53,975 nucleotides of DNA, taken from positions 46,036 through 100,010 of the forward strand of contig DGTD01000035.1 in the NCBI GenBank assembly GCA_002396385.1. The letters run 5' to 3'. Origin of the DNA: Bacteroidales bacterium UBA4345 (lineage in GTDB: Bacteria > Bacteroidota > Bacteroidia > Bacteroidales > Paludibacteraceae). Position numbers and translations under genes: made by a program. Positions 1 to 10,810 of the stretch are shown piece after piece (position 1 is the first letter of the stretch; the number at the start of each line of letters is the position of its first letter). Under the pieces are notes generated by a model. The model saw nothing but the letters and a program-made list of their open reading frames with translations, searched no databases and was not told the DNA's origin.

Positions 1-887
1 TAGGCATAGCGGAAGGCCTGGGTAAACATCATCATCACCATAGCCACCTTAAAGCAGGCGCCATATATACCCAATTGAGCCTGCGCCTCAGCAACAGAAT
101 GTCCGCTCCACGTATAGATAACCGGGAAAAGTATTTTGTCGAGTGTCTGGTTCATAATGCCAGCTACCCCCAGAATAAGCAAAGGGAAGGAATACCGCAA
201 CATTTTAGCGAGCAGATTCCTGTCGATTAAGAAGTCAGACTCTCTGATTTCACGAGAAAGCAACGCCACCTTGCTCAAAGTAGAAATCAGGTTTGCCACA
301 AACACATAGCCAACGCTATAAGAAGGATTGTAGAACCAATCGACAGAAGCGGGAGCCACATTATGGAGCCAAGGACAAACCAAGAGGAAGAAGATGTTAA
401 AAAAGATATTGACGGCAATCATGATCAGATTGACCATGGCAAACTTGGCAGAACGGTTTTTGTAGCGCAGATAAGCCATAGGAATGCAGCAGAAAGCATC
501 GATAGCCACCGTTACGCACATAACCGCGACAAAGTCGGAGTGTCCGTCAATTTGCAACGCATGAGCCATAACAGGCGAGCACAACACGGCAAAGACGGCA
601 AAAACGGCGGAAGACAAGCCGACACACCACAAGACAGAGCTATAGACCCTTTTCGGGTCGTTTTCCTCTTTATTTACAAAGCGGAAAAAGCCCGTCTCCA
701 TACCATAGGTAAGGATAACGATGAGGAGGGCGGTCCAAGCATAAATGTTTGTATAGATGCCATATTCCGACTGGCTGGCCAGCACGTAAGTGTAGAGAGG
801 AGCCAGGCACCAGTTGAGGAAACGTCCTAAAATGCTGCTAAGACCATATACAGCGGTCTGTGCAGCCAAATTCTTCATTTCAGCCAT
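1..887 (-). CDS. Polysaccharide/lipopolysaccharide flippase (MATE-like, Wzx type), C-terminus beyond left edge
   Basis: Reading the minus strand from the ATG at 887 gives an open frame through the window edge (295 codons). It starts MAEMKNLAAQTAVYGLSSIL and continues with successive hydrophobic helices and a short charged loop (NKEENDPKR). The N-terminal pattern (amphipathic start, 'YGLSSILGR', 'LAPLYTYVL', 'YGIYTNIYAW') is typical of polysaccharide-biosynthesis flippases (PF01943/PF13440 type) in Bacteroidales, which move lipid-linked sugar units across the inner membrane. The gene is followed by more genes outside the window. An alternative ATG lies three codons downstream at 878. Substrate cannot be inferred. 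Confidence 0.85.
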   Translation of the reverse strand, partial: MAEMKNLAAQTAVYGLSSILGRFLNWCLAPLYTYVLASQSEYGIYTNIYAWTALLIVILTYGMETGFFRFVNKEENDPKRVYSSVLWCVGLSSAVFAVFAVLCSPVMAHALQIDGHSDFVAVMCVTVAIDAFCCIPMAYLRYKNRSAKFAMVNLIMIAVNIFFNIFFLLVCPWLHNVAPASVDWFYNPSYSVGYVFVANLISTLSKVALLSREIRESDFLIDRNLLAKMLRYSFPLLILGVAGIMNQTLDKILFPVIYTWSGHSVAEAQAQLGIYGACFKVAMVMMMFTQAFRYA

Positions 888-950
888 TTTTCAAAAAAAA
901 ATCAGATTAACCGATGCAAATGTACGAACAAAAAGGTAGACAACGAAAAA

Positions 951-972
951 AGAGACCCGAAGGTCTCTTTTT
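951..972 (-). terminator. Rho-independent terminator of the HU gene
   Basis: A perfect 7-bp stem (AGAGACC / GGTCTCT) with a 4-nt loop is flanked by an A run on the left and a T run on the right. It lies 28 bp past the HU stop on the minus strand and just upstream of the flippase start, so it separates the two genes. Confidence 0.8.
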
Positions 973-999
973 ATCAATGTCAAAATTTCTTAATCTGGA

Positions 1000-1263
1000 T
1001 TAGTCAAGAATCTTTGAGCTTGGTTTGAACTTAGCGACAGTCTTAGCAGGGATTTTGATTTTTGCCTTAGTAGCAGGATTGATACCTTCGTGAGCAGCCT
1101 TCTCGACAGTAGAGAAAGTACCGAAACCAATGAGGGCAACAGAATCTTTTTTCTTAAGAGCACCCTTAACAGCGTCAATAAATGCGTTCAAAGCTTTTTC
1201 GCTATCAGCCTTAGTCAACTGAGAAGCAGTTGCGATAGCATCTACCAATTCACTTTTATTCAT
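1000..1263 (-). CDS. hup: HU family DNA-binding protein
   Basis: An 87-residue histone-like protein. It starts MNKSELVDAIA and carries the HU signature around GFGTFSTVEKAAHEGINP and the arm KAKIKIPAKTVAKFKP. HU dimers bend and compact DNA without strong sequence specificity and help replication, repair and transcription. Length and termini match the family. The gene has its own Bacteroides-type promoter at 1376-1405 with a leader of about 100 nt and ends in a hairpin terminator, so it is monocistronic. Most Bacteroidales encode several HU-like paralogues; which one this is cannot be told. Confidence 0.95.
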   Translation of the reverse strand: MNKSELVDAIATASQLTKADSEKALNAFIDAVKGALKKKDSVALIGFGTFSTVEKAAHEGINPATKAKIKIPAKTVAKFKPSSKILD

Positions 1264-1375
1264 AATACAATATATAAGAGAAATAAATTAATAATTCTTG
1301 TTTTTCAAGGTTACCAGATCAGGAACTTTTATTAACACATACTAACTAGCCCGCCTTGCAAACTTGGCACAAACC

Positions 1376-1405
1376 CAAAATTATAGATAAAACATTAAAA
1401 AACAA
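1376..1405 (-). promoter_or_regulatory. Promoter of the HU gene
   Basis: On the minus strand TAATTTTG (1383-1376) matches the Bacteroides -7 box TAnnTTTG, with TTG at 1405-1403, spacer 19 bp. The predicted transcript begins about 100 nt before the HU start codon. Confidence 0.6.
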
Positions 1406-1510
1406 GAGAAGAGGGCAGAAAAATGAGTAAAAAAAAGAAATAAACGCCTCTAAAGCCATGAAAGGGGGTCATAGGAGGTCCAAAAGGCCAGAAATTACAA
1501 TAAAAAAGAG

Positions 1511-1518
1511 TAACTTTG
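1511..1518 (+). promoter_or_regulatory. -7 box for the rhomboid-thiC run
   Basis: TAACTTTG fits TAnnTTTG and lies 19 bp before the first rhomboid ATG, giving a short leader. No convincing -33 element is seen at the right distance. No later promoter is evident before thiC ends. Confidence 0.55.
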
Positions 1519-1537
1519 CAGCAAACAAATTCAGAAT

Positions 1538-2344
1538 ATGTCACAAAACAGATCACCACTTTTCGACTTAGGTCCGGGGGTAAAAAACCTTATCATCATC
1601 AACCTGCTGATATGGCTGTTCGACATAACCAACTGCAACAAGCACCTTATCGGCATTGACCTTCATACGGTATTCGGGTTGCATTACTGGGAGTCGGATA
1701 GTTTCAAGCCCTTCCAGATGATCAGTTACATGTTTTTACACGACCGAAGCGGCATAATGCATGTGTTCTTCAATATGTTCAACCTGTGGATGTTCGGTTC
1801 TATGATGGAACGCCATTGGGGGACAGCCCGCTTCCTCCTTTTCTACTTCATCTGCGGTATAGGAGGAGCCGTAGCCCAACAGGCCGCCTGGAGTACCATG
1901 TTTGTCGGGGAGTCGACCTCCGACCTCTGTATTTCAGTCTTCGGCAGCGACATAACCAACGGAGGAGCCACCACGTCGTTCAATATAAACACGGGAACCC
2001 ACAACATTCCAAACATTGTACACTTTGACAGCACAGAAGGGCTGCGCCGCTTCATTATGGAATATATGACCCCACTGGTAGTAGGCGCATCGGGAGCGAC
2101 ATTTGGGGTGATGACCGCCTTTGCGATGGTGTTTCCGAACCTGCCGTTGTTCTTTTTCTTCATACCCATCCCCATCAGAGCGAAGTTTATGATAGGCTTC
2201 TTCATTGTACTGGAAGTAGTGGAAACATTTGCGAGGACCAGCGACGGCATAGCCCATTTAGCCCATTTGGGAGGCGTACTGTTCGGGGTTCTGCTAATAC
2301 TCTGGTGGCGCCGGACAGGGGAAGAATCAGGACCGATGTACTAA
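1538..2344 (+). CDS. Rhomboid family intramembrane serine protease (first of two)
   Basis: A 268-residue multi-helix membrane protein. The catalytic serine is in GASG (residues 183-186, Ser185) and the catalytic histidine in HLAHLGG (His243). The upstream helix carries H75-V-F-F-N79, matching the conserved HxxxN of rhomboids, which stabilises the oxyanion. Rhomboids cut transmembrane substrates inside the lipid bilayer. The insertion between helices (about residues 115-170) is long and polar, with several Ser/Thr/Asn residues. It is followed 19 nt later by a second rhomboid, then an EEP-type hydrolase. Substrate is unknown. Confidence 0.92.
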   Translation: MSQNRSPLFDLGPGVKNLIIINLLIWLFDITNCNKHLIGIDLHTVFGLHYWESDSFKPFQMISYMFLHDRSGIMHVFFNMFNLWMFGSMMERHWGTARFLLFYFICGIGGAVAQQAAWSTMFVGESTSDLCISVFGSDITNGGATTSFNINTGTHNIPNIVHFDSTEGLRRFIMEYMTPLVVGASGATFGVMTAFAMVFPNLPLFFFFIPIPIRAKFMIGFFIVLEVVETFARTSDGIAHLAHLGGVLFGVLLILWWRRTGEESGPMY

Positions 2345-2363
2345 CAGAAAAAAGGGAATTAAG

Positions 2364-3275
2364 ATGTCAAATACGTTCAAAGAGTTAGGAACCCTGTATA
2401 AAGAGGGCGACCTGTTAAGCAAACTGATATTCATACTTAGCGGCATATACTTAACGACATCGTTAACAAGCATGGTATTAAGTTTGTTCGATTCGTCAGT
2501 TCTACTAAGGTTCATCTTCGCGCTACCGGCCAACATAGCGGAAGCCGTGTCGATGCCATGGTCACTCGTGACCTATATGTTCTACCACGAGCAGTTCATC
2601 CACTTCATCTTCAACATACTGATGCTGTACTGGATGGGAAAACTCTTCATGTTGTCGTACCAGCCACGCGACTTGGTGAACCTGTTCATTTTCGGAGGCC
2701 TGGTAGGGGGTCTGTTCTTCATACTGGCGCTCAATCTGTTTCCATCGCTATCGGCCTACACCAACTACACCACCCTCGACGGCTCGTCGGCCGCCATTAT
2801 GGCCGTGTTGGTAGCAGCCGCCATAGCCAATCCGGAAATGCCGGTAAAGCTGGTGTTGTTGGGAGAGATAAGGTTAAAATGGATTGCCATGGCGTTTGTA
2901 GCCCTAAGCGTATTGGTAGACTACAAGGAAAACGCCGGAGGCTGTTTCGCCCACCTGGGCGGTGCAGTGGCAGGCTACCTGTTCGGCTACCACATGCGTA
3001 AAGGAACCAACATAACGCAATGGATAGGCCGCATCATAGACTTCCTGTCGAACCTTGTAGACAAATTAGCCAACCTGCTCAAAGGCAACAAATCGCCAAA
3101 ATTCAAGGTTGTTTACAACAACACCCACGGGAAAGCGGCCGACGAGAGCTACAACATGCGTAAAAAAGCCCAAAACGAGGCCATCGACGCCATACTAGAC
3201 AAGATAAAGGAAAGCGGCTATTCCTCGCTGACAGACGAAGAGAGAGCGACCCTTTTTAATGCCAGCAAAAAATAA
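2364..3275 (+). CDS. Rhomboid family intramembrane serine protease (second), with C-terminal cytoplasmic helical domain
   Basis: A 303-residue membrane protease. The serine motif is GSSA (residues 140-143, Ser142) rather than the usual GxSG, and the histidine is in CFAHLGG (His197). The HxxxN helix is present as H80-F-I-F-N84. After the last membrane segment comes a soluble tail of about 90 residues ending in a charged helix (ADESYNMRKKAQNEAIDAIL, then SSLTDEERATLF), a tail known from Bacteroidota rhomboids (DUF6576-like). The pair is not a recent duplication: the sequences differ widely. The likely arrangement is one operon with the flanking genes. Confidence 0.9.
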   Translation: MSNTFKELGTLYKEGDLLSKLIFILSGIYLTTSLTSMVLSLFDSSVLLRFIFALPANIAEAVSMPWSLVTYMFYHEQFIHFIFNILMLYWMGKLFMLSYQPRDLVNLFIFGGLVGGLFFILALNLFPSLSAYTNYTTLDGSSAAIMAVLVAAAIANPEMPVKLVLLGEIRLKWIAMAFVALSVLVDYKENAGGCFAHLGGAVAGYLFGYHMRKGTNITQWIGRIIDFLSNLVDKLANLLKGNKSPKFKVVYNNTHGKAADESYNMRKKAQNEAIDAILDKIKESGYSSLTDEERATLFNASKK

Positions 3276-3308
3276 GAGAGAGAGACTTCCAAGCGAGGAA
3301 GGGACAAA

Positions 3309-6123
<2,815 letters not shown>

Positions 6124-6138
6124 AAAAAGGTCATAAGT

Positions 6139-6170
6139 TTTGGATAACAAAACAAAAAGCACTAATTTTG
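6139..6170 (+). promoter_or_regulatory. Promoter of rpsO
   Basis: TTTG (6139-6142) and TAATTTTG (6163-6170) are separated by 20 bp, a near-perfect Bacteroides promoter. The rpsO ATG is 34 nt after the -7 box. Confidence 0.75.
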
Positions 6171-6204
6171 CACCCGATTAATTCACTATACAAAACAAAA
6201 TTAT

Positions 6205-6474
6205 ATGTATTTAGATTCTGCAAAGAAAGCCGAAATCTTCGGCAAATACGGGAAGTCTAATACCGATACTGGCTCATGCGAGGCCCAGATAGCGCTATTT
6301 TCATACCGTATTAGCCATTTGACTGAACACATGAAGTCAAATCACAAAGATTATACTACGCAGCGTGCACTTAAGGCATTGGTCGGCAAACGCCGTCGCC
6401 AGCTTGACTACCTTAAGGACAGAGATATCGAAAGATATCGTGCTATTATCAAGGCTCTTGAAATCCGCAAGTAA
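6205..6474 (+). CDS. rpsO: 30S ribosomal protein S15
   Basis: An 89-residue protein with the S15 pattern: 'GKSNTDTGSCEAQIALFSYRI', 'LTEHMKSNHKDYTTQRALKALVGKRRRQLDYLK' and the end 'RYRAIIKALEIRK' (quoted in parts). S15 binds 16S rRNA early in assembly of the small-subunit platform. It has its own promoter and terminator, so it is transcribed alone, apart from pnp. Confidence 0.97.
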   Translation: MYLDSAKKAEIFGKYGKSNTDTGSCEAQIALFSYRISHLTEHMKSNHKDYTTQRALKALVGKRRRQLDYLKDRDIERYRAIIKALEIRK

Positions 6475-6501
6475 ATCTTCGCCATTTCAAGTAAAAAACA
6501 G

Positions 6502-6532
6502 CAGCATCAAGTATTCTTGGTGCTGTTTTTTT
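6502..6532 (+). terminator. Terminator of rpsO
   Basis: A 10-bp stem (CAGCATCAAG / CTTGGTGCTG, one G-U type pair) with a 4-nt loop is followed by seven T residues, 27 bp past the rpsO stop. Confidence 0.85.
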
Positions 6533-6581
6533 ATACCTATCATATTTGGGAGGCGACACCCAAAAATTGCATAGGAATGAC

Positions 6582-6589
6582 TATCTTTG
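6582..6589 (+). promoter_or_regulatory. -7 box for rnr; long leader
   Basis: TATCTTTG fits the -7 consensus. It leaves a leader of about 175 nt before the rnr ATG that includes a GC-rich stretch (6697-6716) and a three-codon ATG-CAG-TAA mini-frame at 6739. The rest of the rpsO-rnr gap holds nothing else recognisable. Confidence 0.5.
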
Positions 6590-6772
6590 CAAACTGAAGA
6601 GTATTACGTGACACCCCGAACAAGTCCGTAAACCGAGTAATAAAAACAATAGACTTTGCTGCCAGCGTCGCATATGGGAAAAAGCCAAAGGGCATAAACC
6701 GGCACCACCGGCCCGGCAAAAAGAAGAAAGCAACAACAATGCAGTAAAGTCGACAGACAAAAAAGAAAGAAA

Positions 6773-9109
6773 ATGAGTAGAAGAAAAGGCCGAGGTGGTA
6801 TTGGCAAAAAAAGCAGCAAGAAAAGTAGCGAACGACGCAGCGTCAAGGACAGCGCAAAAAAAATAGCCAGTGCATTCAGTTTCCGTGGCAGCCGTTTCGG
6901 CAAGCCTAGCGAGAAAAGGAATGGTTTGCGAAAGGAGACGAGAAACGCCATAGAACAGGCTTTGGTCCGCTATTTCTACAAGAACCGCGACAAAGTAGTC
7001 AACCACAAACAGGTGCTAGAGGCGATGAACGCGAAACAGAAGGAAGAGATCAGCGAATTGGACCAAAACATCATCTACCTATACAAACGCGGCTACATAG
7101 TTGTACCAGAGACAGGAAAATACCAATTCAACAACGACATAAGGCTATACAAGGGTAAACTGGTGAGAAAGACCGGTTTCAAGATTGTGTTTGTGCCTGA
7201 AGGCGCAGAAAACGCCAACGGAGCAGACGAGGTTTTCATTGGCGAAGACAATATGAACCACGCCCTTGCAAACGACACCGTGCTGATTCGCAAATTCGAC
7301 CACACCAAAGAAGACAGCGAAGCCGGGCAGGTTGTAACCGTATTGGAACGCGCCCGCGAGACATTTGTCGGTGAACTGTGCGTATCGGAGAAGTTCGCCT
7401 TCGTAAAAATGGACAGACGCATCTGTCCTAACGACATCTTCGTTCCACTAGACAAGATAAAGAACGGCGAAGACGGCGACAAAGTGCTGGTCCGCTTCCT
7501 GGGCTGGGAAGACGAAGACAAGAATCCGAACGGTGAAGTCATCGACGTGCTAGGCCACGCAGGCGACAACAACACCGAGATGCACGCTATTTTGGCCGAA
7601 TTCGGCTTACCATACAGTTATCCGGAAGAAATCAGCCGATACGCAGAAACGCTATCGGGAGAAATCACCGAACAAGACTTAAAAGAACGCATCGACTACC
7701 GCGACGTGGTGACTTTCACCATTGACCCTATCGACGCGAAAGACTTCGACGATGCGCTCTCCATCAAGAAACTGGAGAACGGGCATTGGGAGGCAGGCGT
7801 CCACATTGCCGATGTGAGCCACTTCATGAAGGAAGGCGACCTGCTTGACCAAGAGGCCGTAGAACGCGCAACATCGGTCTACCTGGTAGACCGTACAATA
7901 CCAATGTTGCCGGAATGTTTGTGCAACGTGCTGTGCTCGCTACGCCAAGACGAGGACAAATTCGCCTACTCGGTACTTTTCGAGATGGACGACAACGCGA
8001 AAGTGTACAACTACAAGATAGCGCACACCATCATCCGCTCGAACCGCCGCTTCTGCTACGAAGAGGCACAAGAGCGTATCGAGAAGAAAGAGGGCGACTA
8101 TGCTGAGGAGATTCTGATACTCGACAGACTGGCAAAAAAGCTCCGCGAGGAACGATTCAAAAACGGCGCCATCAACTTCGAGAGCAAGGAGACAAAATTT
8201 GTGCTTGACGAGAACGGGAAGCCTCTGAGCGTCTACTTTAAAGAGAGCAAAGACGCCAACAAGCTGGTAGAGGAATTCATGCTGTTGGCAAACAAGACTG
8301 TTGCGACCCACATAGGAAAAGCGGCCCCTGGCAAAAAGGCCAAGACGTTTGTATACCGTGTGCACGACACGCCAGACCCCGACCGTTTGACAAGTTTGAA
8401 CGAGTTCATTTCAAAATTCAATTACAAAATCAAGACTGAGGGTAAAAACAACGAGGTGTCGAACTCCATCAACCAGCTGTTGAAGGACGTAAACGGCAAA
8501 AAGGAGCAAAACCTGATTGAGACAATAGCCGTAAGGTCGATGGCAAAAGCCGTATACACCACCAACAACGTTGGGCACTATGGTTTGGCATTCGACTACT
8601 ATACCCACTTCACATCGCCTATACGCCGTTACCCCGACGTAATGGTCCACCGCTTACTTGACCGCTATGCAGCAGGCGAGAAGAGCGCAGACAAAAAGAC
8701 TATTGAAGACCTTTGCGAGCACTGTTCGGCACAAGAAGTGCTGGCAGCCAACGCCGAACGCGCCTCAATCAAATACAAAGAGGTGGAGTTTATGATGGAC
8801 AAAATCGGGAACATCTACCTCGGTACCATTTCGGGCATTCAGGAATGGGGCCTGTATGTAGAGTTGAACGAGAACAAGTGCGAAGGTATGGTACCAGCAC
8901 GCGATTTGAACGACGACTTCTACATCTTCGACGAGAAGAACTACCAAATGGTAGGCGAACATACGCGCAAGAGCTACCAACTGGGCGACGAGGTTGTGAT
9001 CAGAGTAGCGAAATGCAATCTGGAGAAGAAGCAGATGGATTTCGAAATGATTGGCAAGAAAGACGAAGTCAAGGACCTTGAAAAATTATTGAACAATGAC
9101 CCTTCATAA
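6773..9109 (+). CDS. rnr: Ribonuclease R
   Basis: A 778-residue 3'-5' exoribonuclease of the RNB family that degrades structured RNA. Order: a very basic Ser/Lys/Arg-rich N-terminal tail (about residues 1-45), an RNase II-type winged-helix segment, cold-shock-like OB domains, the RNB core with DPIDAKDFDD (residues 318-327, the metal-binding Asp series), and a C-terminal S1 domain from about residue 680. Length is normal. The lysine-rich tail in other species sits at the C-terminus; here the basic stretch is N-terminal. The stop overlaps the next ATG by 14 nt, so the two are probably cotranscribed. Confidence 0.95.
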   Translation: MSRRKGRGGIGKKSSKKSSERRSVKDSAKKIASAFSFRGSRFGKPSEKRNGLRKETRNAIEQALVRYFYKNRDKVVNHKQVLEAMNAKQKEEISELDQNIIYLYKRGYIVVPETGKYQFNNDIRLYKGKLVRKTGFKIVFVPEGAENANGADEVFIGEDNMNHALANDTVLIRKFDHTKEDSEAGQVVTVLERARETFVGELCVSEKFAFVKMDRRICPNDIFVPLDKIKNGEDGDKVLVRFLGWEDEDKNPNGEVIDVLGHAGDNNTEMHAILAEFGLPYSYPEEISRYAETLSGEITEQDLKERIDYRDVVTFTIDPIDAKDFDDALSIKKLENGHWEAGVHIADVSHFMKEGDLLDQEAVERATSVYLVDRTIPMLPECLCNVLCSLRQDEDKFAYSVLFEMDDNAKVYNYKIAHTIIRSNRRFCYEEAQERIEKKEGDYAEEILILDRLAKKLREERFKNGAINFESKETKFVLDENGKPLSVYFKESKDANKLVEEFMLLANKTVATHIGKAAPGKKAKTFVYRVHDTPDPDRLTSLNEFISKFNYKIKTEGKNNEVSNSINQLLKDVNGKKEQNLIETIAVRSMAKAVYTTNNVGHYGLAFDYYTHFTSPIRRYPDVMVHRLLDRYAAGEKSADKKTIEDLCEHCSAQEVLAANAERASIKYKEVEFMMDKIGNIYLGTISGIQEWGLYVELNENKCEGMVPARDLNDDFYIFDEKNYQMVGEHTRKSYQLGDEVVIRVAKCNLEKKQMDFEMIGKKDEVKDLEKLLNNDPS

Positions 9110-9965
9110 ATACATCAACCTGTTTGCCACTACCCTGCTTTTGTTGGCAACGGCCGCATGCGGCAACAAGGCGACGACCGACCTTGAAGACGAAAACCTT
9201 CATGGCAAGGTCAAGTCGGTGACCGAACGCCAGTATATGGCCGTACAGCAATTCGACAAAGTGGTAAAGGGCGACCCTTACCGTCCGGAAGAAGGAGACT
9301 GGGACGTCAGGAAGACCTACAACGAGAAAGGTTACATGATAGAGTACCTGCAGCTGGCGATAGGCGACAACGACACCATAACGGTAACCAGCCGCGTGTT
9401 CGACTCTATAGTGCCAAGCCGCAAGTTGCTAGAGATAACCGACAACGAGAAGGGCGAAGTTATCCGTTACGAGGTAACCAAGTACAACAAAGACGGCAAG
9501 CCAGATACCATTGCCACCACCGACCCGTTCGGCACCCTGCAACAGATGGTCCTCATCGACTATGAGCACAGAGGCCAGAAAGAGACTAAAAGCTACTACA
9601 GCAATAATGGCAACCTGCGCTACAAACAGATTACCATCCTCGATGGCGAGTATCCGATCTCCGTAACCAACTACGATAGCGAAGGACACATGATAGGTTG
9701 CAGACGCGACCTCTGGAAGAAAGGCCTACGCGACTCTACCGCCTTCTTCGACGAGCATGGGCGCTGCCTCAGCCGCATCGGCTTCGACTACGACCCCTAC
9801 GGCAACATTGTCAACCAGCACGGGACCGACGAGAACGGAGACCCAATCAAAGTTGAGACCTACGAATACGAATACGACGAACAGAACAACTGGATCCGCT
9901 GCGTCTTCCGTGTGGAAGGCAAACCGTATTACGTGACAGAACGAACGATTGAGTATTACCAGTAA
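9096..9965 (+). CDS. Lipoprotein with YD/RHS-like repeats
   Basis: A 289-residue exported protein with a hydrophobic leader ending LLATAAC (lipid Cys22). The body is a series of short strand-turn-strand units of the type 'tyNekGymie', 'yNkDGKpd', 'YysNNGnlry', 'YDseGHmi', 'FDehGRcl', 'YDpYGNiv' and 'YDeqNNWIr', like degenerate YD (RHS) repeats. It overlaps the 3' end of rnr by 14 nt. A paralogue lies at 38427-39092. Function unknown; probably an envelope protein anchored by lipid. The lack of a large RHS shell and toxin tip argues against a true Rhs effector. Confidence 0.75.
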   Translation: MTLHKYINLFATTLLLLATAACGNKATTDLEDENLHGKVKSVTERQYMAVQQFDKVVKGDPYRPEEGDWDVRKTYNEKGYMIEYLQLAIGDNDTITVTSRVFDSIVPSRKLLEITDNEKGEVIRYEVTKYNKDGKPDTIATTDPFGTLQQMVLIDYEHRGQKETKSYYSNNGNLRYKQITILDGEYPISVTNYDSEGHMIGCRRDLWKKGLRDSTAFFDEHGRCLSRIGFDYDPYGNIVNQHGTDENGDPIKVETYEYEYDEQNNWIRCVFRVEGKPYYVTERTIEYYQ

Positions 9966-10001
9966 ACCGCTATTATGCTCATTTTCGGTGCACATCTGCT
10001 C

Positions 10002-10032
10002 TTTGATTCTTGAGTAGCTATTTCTACTTTTG
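10002..10032 (+). promoter_or_regulatory. Promoter of the FISUMP gene
   Basis: TTTG (10002-10005) and TACTTTTG (10025-10032) are 19 bp apart. The site fixes the start codon of the next gene at 10055, because an upstream in-frame start near 10010 would lie inside the promoter. Confidence 0.75.
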
Positions 10033-10054
10033 TTTCAAACAAACACATAAAAAA

Positions 10055-10756
10055 ATGAAAAGAATCACATCTGCATTTATCGCATTCGTTTTAGCCGTTG
10101 GAAGTTCAAACTGTTTTGCAGCAGAAAAGCCAACCATTAGTGGGAAAAAGGGGAATTACAATTATGTTGACCTGGGTTTGCCAAGTGGCACCAAATGGGC
10201 GACCTGTAACTTAGGCGCAAAGAAACCGGAAGAGGGAGGCATTTATCTGGCCTGGGGCGAAAGCGCGCCAAAAGACAAGTACAATTGGAAGAACTACAAG
10301 TTCAACATTGGAGAGTATGCCGGGAAAGAAAAGTTCTCGAAGTACAGTGAATACCGCAGAATTTTTAACGAAGGCGACAGCATCATGGTGCTTCAGCCAG
10401 TCGACGATGCGGCAACCCAAATGTGGGGCAGCAACTGGCGTATGCCTACCCGCAAGGAATGGGAAGAACTGGTGGAAGGTTGCAACTGGAAGGTAGTGAA
10501 GGCAGACGACGGCTCAGGTAAAGAGTACAAAGTCGGAATTTCGAAAAAGAACGGCAACGTCATCTACCTCACCATGGAAGGCTACTATTCTGACGACTCC
10601 TTCTTCAAAGACGAAGGCCATTACTGGACCTCGGAAATGTACTCATTCAACAACCGCAGCCGCGAAGCCTGCAGTGCGCGCGTAATTGCCAACGGCATCA
10701 AGTGCCACGGCACAAACCGTAAACAGGGCTTCAGTGTACGAGCTGTTGTAAAGTGA
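10055..10756 (+). CDS. Secreted FISUMP-domain protein
   Basis: A 233-residue protein from ATG 10055. A signal peptide (MKRITSAFIAFVLAVGSSNC...A) precedes 'NYVDLGLPSGTKWATCNLGA', the hallmark of the Fibrobacter succinogenes major paralogous domain (TIGR02145). The domain continues with 'YLAWGE', 'WGSNWRMPTRKEWEEL', 'GHYWTSEM' and 'GFSVRAV' near the C-terminus. The domain is common in surface and secreted proteins of Bacteroidota; its role is unknown, though the fold resembles formylglycine-generating or C-type-lectin-like modules. Single gene with its own promoter and terminator. Confidence 0.88.
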   Translation: MKRITSAFIAFVLAVGSSNCFAAEKPTISGKKGNYNYVDLGLPSGTKWATCNLGAKKPEEGGIYLAWGESAPKDKYNWKNYKFNIGEYAGKEKFSKYSEYRRIFNEGDSIMVLQPVDDAATQMWGSNWRMPTRKEWEELVEGCNWKVVKADDGSGKEYKVGISKKNGNVIYLTMEGYYSDDSFFKDEGHYWTSEMYSFNNRSREACSARVIANGIKCHGTNRKQGFSVRAVVK

Positions 10757-10773
10757 TATATAACAAATAAATA

Positions 10774-10807
10774 CAGAGGGCGTGCAATGAGAATAGCACG
10801 CCCTCTG
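10774..10807. terminator. Strong hairpin between the FISUMP gene and the orphan gene
   Basis: A perfect 12-bp stem (CAGAGGGCGTGC / GCACGCCCTCTG) with a 10-nt loop lies between two convergent genes, 17 bp past the FISUMP stop and 3 bp past the end of the minus-strand gene. It probably stops transcription from both sides, though the T tract is weak. Confidence 0.75.
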
Positions 10808-10810
10808 GTA

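Noticed and set aside
363..830. Plus-strand frame of 155 codons at the left end
   Set aside because: It is antisense to the flippase, whose hydrophobic helices are clear on the minus strand; the product is charged and featureless.
1361..1376. TTGGCACAA near the HU promoter as a sigma-54 site (also near 19514)
   Set aside because: The -12 TTGC element is missing at the required distance in both places; the TAnnTTTG box explains the HU promoter.
9096..9965. Rhs/polymorphic toxin
   Set aside because: YD-like units are present, but the protein is a 289-residue lipoprotein with no shell, no conserved RHS core motif and no toxin tip or immunity gene.
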